The notes beneath the pieces were generated by a model that had not been told where the DNA came from, made no database searches, and worked only from the letters and a program-made list of their open reading frames with translations. DNA of 42,802 nt from Pseudomonadota bacterium (lineage in GTDB: Bacteria > Desulfobacterota > QYQD01): the NCBI GenBank assembly GCA_011046395.1, contig DSAQ01000031.1, positions 1 through 42,802 on the forward strand. The letters are read 5' to 3'. A program made the translations under genes and the position numbers. Every line of letters starts with the position of its first letter. The first letter of the stretch is position 1. Of this stretch, positions 17,153-26,118 are shown piece after piece.

Positions 17153-18322
17153 TTGAAAATCATCCACATGGCAGACATCCACATCGACCAGCGAAAAACG
17201 GTAAATGGAAGAATTATAGAAGACCCGGCAACCAGTCTGAACATCCGCATGAAAGACTTGGCTGACTGCATGGACAAGGTCGCCTCTTTTGCAGCTCAAA
17301 ACGGATGCGATCTTTTTCTCATCGCGGGGGACATCTTCGAACGACCCATACCGCTGCCCATTGAATACCTCTGGGCCATGCGGCTTCTGACAAAGCTGAC
17401 CGGCACGGCCCCCGTCGTAGCCGTAGCGGGAAACCACGACGGCGAAAAGGCAGCAAGGATACTTTCGTTCCTCAGAAACGTGACCGTGCTCGATCCCTTC
17501 GAGGAGTTCACGATGGGCGACCTGAGAGTCATAGGTATCCCTTACCCTGACCCCAAGGTATATCAATCCTTTTTCCCGGGTCCGAATACGAAGTCCATGG
17601 AAGAATGTCTGCGGGAAAGGCTCAAGACCGTTTCCAGGGACGGACGCTTTACCATCGCCCTCGGCCATACCAACATAGCCACCGCCCGGACACCGAGCGG
17701 CAGGGAAGTCGTGGGCGAAACTACTTTAACGCCGAAGGACCTGTCAGGATTCGACTACGCTGCCTGGGGCCACATACACAGAGCCCAGGTGATAGGCAAA
17801 GTTCACTACCCGGGCAGCCTGGACATCCAGAACTACGACGAAAAAGACGAGAAAAAGGGATTCTTCTACCTGGATACGGCTACAGGCAAAGCGGACTTTA
17901 TCGAAATACACACCCGGCCGGTAAAGACCTTCCACTTCACATACCCCAATCTTCCCACAGTATCCAGACCGGATGTCAGAGACGCCATCTGCAAGGTGAC
18001 GGTCGAAATCAGCGAAAGCGACTTCCCGGCACTGAACCAGGAAGACCTCACAAAATACTTCCCGGATGCCCTGGATGTAGATGTATGCCCCCAGGTAGTC
18101 CACCACCAGCGGATCAGGGCGGAAAGCGCCAAAGGAGCCACGGGCATAATGGACTACCTCAATGTATATCTCGAAGCCCACCCCGAAGAAGACTTGGACA
18201 TAGATAGAATCAAAAAGCGCATCCGTGAGCTCTGCACGGAAGCCGGCATCGCCTGCACCGAATCCCGGGACATAGATATTCCAGGAGACGAACACCCGGA
18301 AAAAGAACCCAAGGCCGCATAG
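17153..18322 (+). CDS. sbcD: SbcD/Mre11-like nuclease subunit
   Basis: MKIIHMADIHID, LFLIAGDIFE, AVAGNHDG, IALGHTNI, YAAWGHIHRAQV. Confidence 0.9.
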   Translation: MKIIHMADIHIDQRKTVNGRIIEDPATSLNIRMKDLADCMDKVASFAAQNGCDLFLIAGDIFERPIPLPIEYLWAMRLLTKLTGTAPVVAVAGNHDGEKAARILSFLRNVTVLDPFEEFTMGDLRVIGIPYPDPKVYQSFFPGPNTKSMEECLRERLKTVSRDGRFTIALGHTNIATARTPSGREVVGETTLTPKDLSGFDYAAWGHIHRAQVIGKVHYPGSLDIQNYDEKDEKKGFFYLDTATGKADFIEIHTRPVKTFHFTYPNLPTVSRPDVRDAICKVTVEISESDFPALNQEDLTKYFPDALDVDVCPQVVHHQRIRAESAKGATGIMDYLNVYLEAHPEEDLDIDRIKKRIRELCTEAGIACTESRDIDIPGDEHPEKEPKAA

Positions 18323-18330
18323 GAGGGAAA

Positions 18331-20457
18331 ATGCTACTCAAATCCATACATATAGAAGGCTTCGGCCCATACCATGAAGCACAAACAGTACAGTTCGGAG
18401 CCGAGCAGATTATCGGCATATACGGACCAAACGGCAGCGGAAAAACCTTTCTTCTGGAGGCAGCGCTGGCCTGCCTCTATGAATCCTTTCCCAGCCGGAA
18501 AGGAACCATATACAGCCACTTGGGCAGCCCGAAAGGAACCATTGAAGTCTCCTTCGAGTTGGACGGACAGGGATATAGAGCGATGCGAACCGTACAGAGC
18601 AAACCGCAAAAGCAGGAAGCACATCTGTACTGCGATAATCAGCTTATCGCCGGTCCGAAGACGACCGAGTTCGCAGCCGAAATCGAAAAACTGCTTGGTC
18701 CGGCCGGGTCCGCCCTGGCCTGCATCTTTTCGGCCCAGGATAGCGCCGGGGATATGATCAACCTTTCCCCATCGGAGCGAAAGGAACTCCTGGCCAGCTG
18801 GCTGGGCCTCGAGGCGTGCAGCCGCCTCGCGCAAGGCGCCGCGGACAAGTCCAAACACCACAACATGCGCCTGGAGGATATCGACGCCCACATAAAGGCC
18901 ATGGAGAAAGAAGAACTGCGCATGCCCGAATACGTGGCGGCATTGAAGGAAAAAGAAGAGCAGCTCAAGGAAAATGCACAAACAACCTGCGAGACTAATA
19001 AACAGCTTCAAGCCCTTTACCAGGAAAAAGCCGGTATTGAGGAAGCAGTAAGGCGAATTAAAGAATTACGCAGCCGGCTTGAAGCGCTTTCGCGGGAACG
19101 CGAAGAACTCAAAAACAGCTATACCAGGACTTCCAACCGTCTCGAGGAGCTGGAAAAGATCATCCGGCAAAAGGCGGAAATAGAAAGCAAAGCCCGAAAG
19201 CACACGGAGATCGTCCAGGAAATAACGGCGACATCGGACGTGATGCAAAAACTTCAAAAGGAATACCAGGCATACCAAGGCACAAAAAGCAGGCTGGAAG
19301 AGAAAATCCATGCAACGACCAAAAACATCGCAGTCCTGAAAAGCCGCCTCGACTCATGCCGGAAGCAGGCATCCACTATCCAGGAAGTGCATTGCTCGCG
19401 GCGGGACTGCAAGTTCCTCACTGAGGCCTGGAAGGCCAAAGACGCCATCACCATAATCTCACAGAAACTGACCGAGGAAGAACAGCGCCTGGCACACGAA
19501 ACCTTGCAACTCAAAAACCTCGGCCAACCGCCTGCCATCGAGCCGGTTCTCTCAAAGATGAAACAAATGCAGACGGCCGCGAAAGAGCTTGAAGCCTATG
19601 TCAGGCTGGCCGCCCAGCTGGAGGCTGCCGAAAAAAACAAGCAGCATCTGGCAGAAGAACTTGACCGGTTCATCATAAAGGGCAGAGAAAAGGCGGCAGA
19701 AATCGAAAAGATCAGCGCCTCCCTTAAAGAACACGCGAAAGTCACCGAGACGTCCGCACTCATCGAAAAACAGGTATCGCTCTTAGAAGAACGCAGCCGC
19801 AAACTCTCAGCCGCCTCCCTTGCCATGAGCCAGGAGCTGGGGGAGATAAAAGCCAGGATCCAGGCCACCCTGAAAATCCAGCAGGAAATCGCAATGCAGA
19901 AGGAGCGCCGGGGAAAAATCACGACGGAAATATCGGAATACGAGGCCATAGCCCGCATCTACGGCAAAAACGGCGTACAACCGCTCATCATAGACGCTGC
20001 CACCCCGGAGCTCGAAGCCCTGACAAGGCAGTTCCTGACCTCCATCTGTCAGAAGAATTTCGATGTCTCTTTCATGACCCAGAGGGAGACAAACAAGGGC
20101 AAGGCCTTGAGGGAGACCCTGGACATAATCATCACCGACCTTGCCACCGGGCAGAAAAGGGACATCGCCAACTTCTCGGGCGGAGAAAAGGTGCTCCTCA
20201 GTCAGGCCATCCGCATGGCCATGAGCGTCTTTCAGGCCCAGAAAAGCAGGAAACCCTGGCAGACCTTCTTTCTCGATGAAAGCCTGGGCGAACTGGACGA
20301 GGTAAACGCGGAAAACTTCCTGAGAGCCGTCGCCGACCTGACGACGTGGTTCCGGCGGATCCTTTATATATCGCACACGCCGAACCTCACCTTGCAGGCG
20401 CAAAAACAAGTCAAGGTCGAAAACGGGACCCTGAGTCATACGGCTGCCCTGAATTAA
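18331..20457 (+). CDS. sbcC: SbcC/Rad50-like ATPase
   Basis: GIYGPNGSGKTFLLEAAL; long coiled coil; hook-like HCSRRDCKF; NFSGGEKVLLSQAIRMAMS; FFLDESLGELD. Confidence 0.9.
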   Translation: MLLKSIHIEGFGPYHEAQTVQFGAEQIIGIYGPNGSGKTFLLEAALACLYESFPSRKGTIYSHLGSPKGTIEVSFELDGQGYRAMRTVQSKPQKQEAHLYCDNQLIAGPKTTEFAAEIEKLLGPAGSALACIFSAQDSAGDMINLSPSERKELLASWLGLEACSRLAQGAADKSKHHNMRLEDIDAHIKAMEKEELRMPEYVAALKEKEEQLKENAQTTCETNKQLQALYQEKAGIEEAVRRIKELRSRLEALSREREELKNSYTRTSNRLEELEKIIRQKAEIESKARKHTEIVQEITATSDVMQKLQKEYQAYQGTKSRLEEKIHATTKNIAVLKSRLDSCRKQASTIQEVHCSRRDCKFLTEAWKAKDAITIISQKLTEEEQRLAHETLQLKNLGQPPAIEPVLSKMKQMQTAAKELEAYVRLAAQLEAAEKNKQHLAEELDRFIIKGREKAAEIEKISASLKEHAKVTETSALIEKQVSLLEERSRKLSAASLAMSQELGEIKARIQATLKIQQEIAMQKERRGKITTEISEYEAIARIYGKNGVQPLIIDAATPELEALTRQFLTSICQKNFDVSFMTQRETNKGKALRETLDIIITDLATGQKRDIANFSGGEKVLLSQAIRMAMSVFQAQKSRKPWQTFFLDESLGELDEVNAENFLRAVADLTTWFRRILYISHTPNLTLQAQKQVKVENGTLSHTAALN

Positions 20458-20556
20458 ATGGGACATCAATGACGACTATGGCCCACACTGCATATTTAAA
20501 GGCAAACGAACAACGTGTAGGATTCGGCAGATTATCCAAAAAAAGGATATCAAAAT

Positions 20557-21732
20557 ATGCCATTGACCATCCCCCGCCTGAAAATCCACGGAATCCCCAT
20601 AATCATCCACTACAGCTGGCTCCCGGCCTGCGCAGCCATAACGTACATCATCAGCCAGGGGTATTACATGCTGCTTCCCGGGAATACCCTGGTTTCCTCG
20701 TGGGGCAAAGGCCTCTTTACTTGTATGGCCCTCTTCGCCTCGGTAGTTATCCATGAGGTCGCTCACTGCATCATGGCCAGGCGCCAGAAAATACCCATCG
20801 CCTCCATCACCCTGCACGTCTTCGGGGGGATAGCGGACATCCAGAAAGAGCCGGAAAGCCCCTCAAATGAGATCAAGATGGCCTTGGCCGGACCAGCGGC
20901 AAGCCTGGCGCTGGCCCTCATCTTCTTTGGACTGAACATGGCCCTCCTGGCCGTCTACCGCCGCAGTCCGCTTCACGAAATACCGGTAGGATTCACCAGC
21001 TACCTCATGGGGAGTAACCTTATGCTGGCAGGTTTCAACCTTGTGCCCGCCCTCCCCCTTGACGGCGGCAGAATCCTGCGGGCCGTTATCTGGAAGGTGA
21101 GCGGCGACCACCTGAAGGCCACGAAAATCGCCGTCGGCCTGAGCCAGGCTATGGCGGCGGCTCTGGTGGCCACAGGCGGGTTCAAACTCATAACAGAATG
21201 CAGCCTGACCGCGGCATACCTTACCACCGGCGGCCTCATCCTTGCCATGGCCTCGCGGATCAACTTAGAGCACATCCAGTTCCTGCATAGCCTGGGCAGG
21301 ACCAAGGTCCGGGACATCATGATCCCGAATCCGGTCAGCGTGGAAGCAAGTACACCCGTATCCGGACTGGTAGGCGATTACTTCCTCAAGTATTTCTACG
21401 GCGGGTTTCCCGTGGTTAAAGAAGGAAAAGCCATCGGCATTGTAACGGTCGGCTCGCTCGCAAAGATACCGGAGGAGAAAAGACCTGAAACCACTACGGG
21501 AGAAATTGCCGCCACCGTTCAAAACAACGTGACCATACCAGAATCCGAAAACGCATCCACGGCGCTCACGCAAATGCTTAAAAACCAGACCAGCCGCCTG
21601 CTGGTCACCGACGAGGACGGAAACCTGACCGGCCTTATTACCAAGAACAGCCTGCTTAATTACATTGAGGTCAAACTCCAGGTCAAACCCGGAAAATCCT
21701 TGATGCTTCGTGAATTGAAAAGGAGGCAATAA
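20557..21732 (+). CDS. Site-2-protease-type M50 metalloprotease with C-terminal CBS domains
   Basis: VVIHEVAHCIMARR (HExxH), NLVPALPLDGGRILRAVIW, CBS pair VRDIMIPNPVSVEA... and TSRLLVTDEDGNLTGLITKNSLLNYIE. Confidence 0.9.
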   Translation: MPLTIPRLKIHGIPIIIHYSWLPACAAITYIISQGYYMLLPGNTLVSSWGKGLFTCMALFASVVIHEVAHCIMARRQKIPIASITLHVFGGIADIQKEPESPSNEIKMALAGPAASLALALIFFGLNMALLAVYRRSPLHEIPVGFTSYLMGSNLMLAGFNLVPALPLDGGRILRAVIWKVSGDHLKATKIAVGLSQAMAAALVATGGFKLITECSLTAAYLTTGGLILAMASRINLEHIQFLHSLGRTKVRDIMIPNPVSVEASTPVSGLVGDYFLKYFYGGFPVVKEGKAIGIVTVGSLAKIPEEKRPETTTGEIAATVQNNVTIPESENASTALTQMLKNQTSRLLVTDEDGNLTGLITKNSLLNYIEVKLQVKPGKSLMLRELKRRQ

Positions 21733-21735
21733 AAA

Positions 21736-22371
21736 ATGCCCGACAGCCAAAAAGTCGAGCTGTTTCCCGTCCGGCTTCTGGGATACCGGGTGGCAGCCTC
21801 AAACATCTCCCTTCACATAAAAAGCCCTACTACGAGACCGGAAGCCGTAGAACTTCTCAACCAGATACAGCACGTCGAGAACCGCAGCAAGGGCCTCAAG
21901 GCCCATGTCGTGACAAAGATCGAAGACGCCGACACCAACACCATGACCAGGTTCGCGGCCGAACTGGCCTCCCTCTCATCCAAGAGAAGCAATGTCAATC
22001 TCCTGCTCCATATCCCAAAAAGCAGGCATGTAGCCAAGGTCCTTTTCGACCTTGTCGGAGGAAAAGACCTTTTTCTCACTATATTCCCGACTTGGAAAAC
22101 AGACAACCCGGACAACCATGACAGGGAGAAAAACGTCCAGGAAGTCGATAACATGCTGACCATACTCAGTGACCTCACGCATAGATATAAAGAAGAAATA
22201 CTCTACGAACTCACCACGTTCAAAAACGAAGCAGGCGCTACCGTGGAAGGAAAACGAACCCTCAGCGAAGTCTCCGACCGGCAGCTCGAAGTGGTCCTCG
22301 CCAAACTGAGAAAATCCCTTTCTGCAGTTGAAACCAATCAAATTCTCGAAAAGACGGAGGACATTCTATGA
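21736..22371 (+). CDS. Hypothetical protein
   Basis: 211 aa ORF in the operon; overlaps the next ATG. Confidence 0.6.
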   Translation: MPDSQKVELFPVRLLGYRVAASNISLHIKSPTTRPEAVELLNQIQHVENRSKGLKAHVVTKIEDADTNTMTRFAAELASLSSKRSNVNLLLHIPKSRHVAKVLFDLVGGKDLFLTIFPTWKTDNPDNHDREKNVQEVDNMLTILSDLTHRYKEEILYELTTFKNEAGATVEGKRTLSEVSDRQLEVVLAKLRKSLSAVETNQILEKTEDIL

Positions 22372-22916
22372 ACCCGCTAAAGCTTTATCGCTCCTCGGCA
22401 GGAGTGAGACTCTCTCCGAACGCGGAGAGAAAGGTCGTCTTCGTGGAAGGCGCGCCGGTAGTGCCCGGCATGGAAAAGACCATGCCCGAAAAGGGGCAGA
22501 ACAAGTACCAATGGAAGGAAGGAAAAATCAGCATAGCCCTGAAACCGGAAGAGCTGATGAACCTGGCCGCCAAATGCGAAGAAATACGCCTGGGAAACGG
22601 GGAGGTTAAAGAACTGAGCATGGTCCACGATCCCAGCAAGGGCGGCTTCCAGGGGGATAAAAAAGCCCTGACGCTACGACGGACAAACGGGTCAACCTTT
22701 CTGACGGTTGGAGAGTTCAAAGACAAAAACAACGTCAAAAAGGTAAACGTACCATTGTCACGGGAGGATCTCTATCGCCTGGAAAAATTCGCAGCCCAGA
22801 CGGCGATGGTGCTTGACGGCTGGGCTATCGGCGGAAGCCCAACGACAAACAGCAACCGCCCCGGCGATTCCGGCGATAGTACGAACGGCACCCCCGGAGA
22901 ACGCTTTCCGTTCTAA
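22368..22916 (+). CDS. Hypothetical protein with an SSB-like terminal tail
   Basis: ATGA overlap; low-complexity polar tail NSNRPGDSGDSTNGTPGERFPF ending in PF, as bacterial SSB tips do. Confidence 0.6.
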   Translation: MNPLKLYRSSAGVRLSPNAERKVVFVEGAPVVPGMEKTMPEKGQNKYQWKEGKISIALKPEELMNLAAKCEEIRLGNGEVKELSMVHDPSKGGFQGDKKALTLRRTNGSTFLTVGEFKDKNNVKKVNVPLSREDLYRLEKFAAQTAMVLDGWAIGGSPTTNSNRPGDSGDSTNGTPGERFPF

Positions 22917-22973
22917 CACACGCCCATAGTTTCACGGCGTCAAACATACCGATACATATAGGGAGGGAAAGAG

Positions 22974-23333
22974 ATGCTTTACACAAAACCAATGTTGACC
23001 ATCCTAGCATTGGGTATCCTGTTTGCCATACTCGGCTGCGGGGTAAAAACCATCAAGCATGGAACGGAAATCACCCAAGAACAGATGGCAAGAATCAAAG
23101 ACGGGGCAACCACGAAGGACGATGTAATCCTCATGTTCGGGGCGCCGACCAAGACTCTGAACAATGAAAAGACGTACGTCTACAGCTGGGTGCGCGGCAC
23201 CAAAGCTCAAGTTCTCGGGCTCGGAACCGGCACCGCCTACGGACATGCCCTGGTTATCCTTTTCGACGCTAATGATGTGGTAAAAGCCCACAAGGTTATA
23301 CGGGACGCCGTAGACCAGAGAATTTACGACTGA
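22974..23333 (+). CDS. SmpA/OmlA (BamE-like) lipoprotein
   Basis: Signal with lipobox ILGCG; EQMARIKDGATTKDDVILMFGAPTKTLNNEKTYVYSW pattern. Confidence 0.7.
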   Translation: MLYTKPMLTILALGILFAILGCGVKTIKHGTEITQEQMARIKDGATTKDDVILMFGAPTKTLNNEKTYVYSWVRGTKAQVLGLGTGTAYGHALVILFDANDVVKAHKVIRDAVDQRIYD

Positions 23334-23360
23334 TACAAAGGTATACTCAGTAATACCCAA

Positions 23361-24149
23361 ATGTTCACGTTCACCATCAACAATGTATATACCTCAGTCC
23401 TTTTCTCCCAGGGATGGGAACATAACATTATTCTGAACGCGCTGACATTTGAAAGGCCAGCCTCAACATTCGGAACACGTCCAGGCACATGGCACGGAAG
23501 CCATTGCTTTCTTAAGAGAAATCCCAAAGGCCGTTATTTCTTTCCGACCGGCCTCCTGGCCCTGGTGGTAGAAAAACTTCCCACCGGGCTGGAAACGAAG
23601 TTCACAGACAACCGTAAGAGACCTGCCACTGTGCGAAAAATTAACCCCTCGAAGCAGCCGTCCACGGATCCACAAAAAGGCCGCATCGAGGCAGCCATCG
23701 CCAGGGAACGGGGCATTATCCAGGTCCTGCCCGGGAAAGAAAGGCTCGAGGTCGCAGCGGGCATCGTAAAAACGCTGGGTATTCCCAAAACGCTCTATAT
23801 TGCCAAAAATGTCGCCCTTCTCCGTCAGGCGGCCACGTTCTTTAAGGACGAGTTAGATCTATGCCCGGGCATAATCGCTGACGGCGAGCAACAACCGGGC
23901 CGCCTGACCGTCGCATCCATTCTGGCTCTTGTCAAGCGAAGGGATGAGCCGGGTATTAAGGCCTTTCTGGACTCGGTCCATGTCCTTTTTATTGACTGCC
24001 AAAACAGGCCGGAAACATGGTATAGGGTGGGCCTGAGTTGCCCGGCTTACTATCGCTTTGCGTTCACCGGCATAGAATCAAATCCCGGCACCGCGTCCGA
24101 CGTTCGTCTCACCGCCATAACGGGCAAACCAATATACCCCGTTCAATAG
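23361..24149 (+). CDS. SF2 (DEAD/DEAH-type) helicase-derived protein: N-terminal half only, catalytic motifs lost
   Basis: RGIIQVLPGKERLEVAAGIVKTLGIPKTLYIAKNVALLRQAATFF (motif I destroyed), RLTVASILALVKRR, VLFIDCQNRPETWYRVGLSCPAYYRFAFTGIESN (motif II as IDCQN); ends before RecA2. Confidence 0.6.
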   Translation: MFTFTINNVYTSVLFSQGWEHNIILNALTFERPASTFGTRPGTWHGSHCFLKRNPKGRYFFPTGLLALVVEKLPTGLETKFTDNRKRPATVRKINPSKQPSTDPQKGRIEAAIARERGIIQVLPGKERLEVAAGIVKTLGIPKTLYIAKNVALLRQAATFFKDELDLCPGIIADGEQQPGRLTVASILALVKRRDEPGIKAFLDSVHVLFIDCQNRPETWYRVGLSCPAYYRFAFTGIESNPGTASDVRLTAITGKPIYPVQ

Positions 24150-24155
24150 AACCCG

Positions 24156-24176
24156 AACGCTGTCGATAGCGTTTTT
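24156..24176 (+). terminator. Candidate intrinsic terminator
   Basis: AACGCT-gtcgat-AGCGTT followed by TTT, just after the 24149 stop. Confidence 0.5.
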
Positions 24177-24280
24177 GGTGTCAATAACTGCAATCTTGTC
24201 ACCATGAGTGCTGTTGCAAGGATTTACATTATTTGCTACAAGATGTCACGATTCTATATGAAGTAACACGTTCACAGTAT

Positions 24281-25153
24281 ATGGACGCCGAAGAACTCAG
24301 CAAACTGAAACTGCATCCCTGTTTCGAGTATCTGGAAAAGAAGAGCAGGGATGGATTCCCGCCGATTCCCGGGCTCAGGGAAAGAATAAAACCGGGCCCC
24401 TGTCCCGTGACAGTGGCTACGGATAACGTTGTAGTCGCCGGCGTCGGCCTCTTCAATCTTACAAGACGGAGAAACCAAAAGAGAGTTCCCGTAAGAAGGG
24501 TTTCTTTCAGTTCAGAAGCCCCCGATGCCCTCATCGTATGCCTGCGGGAGATAGCCGCAAACGCCCCGCTCTTGGTCAAAGAGGCAGAACGCATAATCCA
24601 TAACTACAAAAAGATAGGAGCGGAGACCAGAGAAGCTCCTGAGCCCCTGACCGTCCAAGGACTTGTCGACGAACTCTTCGAGCTTTACCGGACAGGCAAT
24701 CCAAACGGGAAAATACCTCACTTCCAGGCCCTGGAATTGAGCCGAAACATCCCATACGAAATCCAGGAAAGAATCATAGAGGACGCCAGGGCAACTCCCT
24801 TGAAGGCCCTGGATTACGCAAGGCTGGTGAAAAAGAAAGAACAACAGTCCGAAAAAGACATGGATAGAAATATACTGGTAGAAAATGTCCTCAAAGATCC
24901 CGCAACAAGAAAGCTCCTTTTTGACAAACTGGCCTCGATAACCAGTGACCCGCTGGAGTCCCTCGAACTGAGAGAACTCCTGTCCAATGTGTGGAACCAT
25001 CATACTGAGAGAGAGAAAGGAGAAATTGATAGTGAAAAAGCTGGCGAACCTTCCATTCGGTCCCGAACGCACCACCCTGATCCTGAACCAGGCAAACAAA
25101 TACCTGCCCGCCACAGTCGACGAAATCAAACAGCACCTCAACGGCCAAGGTAA
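24281..25153 (+). CDS. Hypothetical protein
   Basis: MDAEELSKLKLHPCFEYLEKKSRDGFPPIPGL...; ATG at 24281. Confidence 0.6.
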   Translation: MDAEELSKLKLHPCFEYLEKKSRDGFPPIPGLRERIKPGPCPVTVATDNVVVAGVGLFNLTRRRNQKRVPVRRVSFSSEAPDALIVCLREIAANAPLLVKEAERIIHNYKKIGAETREAPEPLTVQGLVDELFELYRTGNPNGKIPHFQALELSRNIPYEIQERIIEDARATPLKALDYARLVKKKEQQSEKDMDRNILVENVLKDPATRKLLFDKLASITSDPLESLELRELLSNVWNHHTEREKGEIDSEKAGEPSIRSRTHHPDPEPGKQIPARHSRRNQTAPQRPR

Positions 25154-25472
25154 CATCATGGGCGAGGTCAAGGCCCTCTTCTGGATCGCCAAGGCAAAGG
25201 AACGAAGCCCTGTGGAGACGGCCACGTTGCTGGCGCAACTTCATGTTGCCCTGGTTGTCCAGGCATACGCCATGGATTTGGCGGGAAGCGTCCTGCTGAA
25301 ATTAGAAGAAAAACGGGCTTGCGACAAAACCGCGGAAGAGGTGATCGCGGAGCTTGCGGACCTCTCCAGCAGCCAAACGCTTGCCCGCCTTGTGGAGTTT
25401 CACAAAGATTTCCCGAAATACAACGATAACCTGGAAGATCTCTGGGGTCTGCTCAGTAGCTATGTATCCTGA
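25032..25472 (+). CDS. Hypothetical protein
   Basis: GTG start, VKKLANLPFGPERTTLILNQANKYLPATVDEIKQHL... Confidence 0.55.
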   Translation: MKKLANLPFGPERTTLILNQANKYLPATVDEIKQHLNGQGNIMGEVKALFWIAKAKERSPVETATLLAQLHVALVVQAYAMDLAGSVLLKLEEKRACDKTAEEVIAELADLSSSQTLARLVEFHKDFPKYNDNLEDLWGLLSSYVS

Positions 25473-25509
25473 CAAGTTCACATTCAGCAAAGCTTGAAAA
25501 GGTAGACTT

Positions 25510-26118
25510 ATGCGAGACAAGAGATCATATAGAAAAAACCTGACGTCTTTTATTCTCGTTGCGTGCTACAAACGATACGGCGTTCTTTCCCTGCCCCGAT
25601 TACTTTCCGAAATGCAAGACGCTTACCCCGATCATCAGTATATATACCGTGTAACGTTACAAGCCCTCAAGTCCCTGTTCCGTCAGGGTCTGATCGACTT
25701 CTCGTTCTTATACAACAACGTTCAAGGTGAACGGCGGGCAACATCGCGGTCACTCATGGCCGAGCTACAGGAACTGGTGGACGATCCTGAAAAGTTCACA
25801 AAATACCGAAGACAGGCAGTATCGACAGCAATCATGGCTTTCCATGCACAAATAAATACGATGAACGAGCTCAAAGAACTCCGCAGGCTGCGAAACAGAG
25901 TTCTAAAGTCCCGACTGACGACCAAGGATGCGTTCAGGTCCGCCAAGGAGGAAGAACTCGACCGGCTAAAAAACACAGGACTTCCCCATAAGTATACAAG
26001 AATACAAACGATAACACTGACCGACGAGGGAATTGCAGCAGCTCGTAAGATAATACCAATAAAGGAGACGGAATCATGTCAGACGGCCTCTACATGCGCG
26101 ATACACAAGTCATTCTGA
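25510..26118 (+). CDS. Hypothetical protein, probable winged-HTH-like N-terminus
   Basis: 202 aa; LTSFILVACYKRYGVLSLPRLLSEMQDAYPDHQYIYRVTLQALKSLFRQGLIDF. Confidence 0.5.
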   Translation: MRDKRSYRKNLTSFILVACYKRYGVLSLPRLLSEMQDAYPDHQYIYRVTLQALKSLFRQGLIDFSFLYNNVQGERRATSRSLMAELQELVDDPEKFTKYRRQAVSTAIMAFHAQINTMNELKELRRLRNRVLKSRLTTKDAFRSAKEEELDRLKNTGLPHKYTRIQTITLTDEGIAAARKIIPIKETESCQTASTCAIHKSF

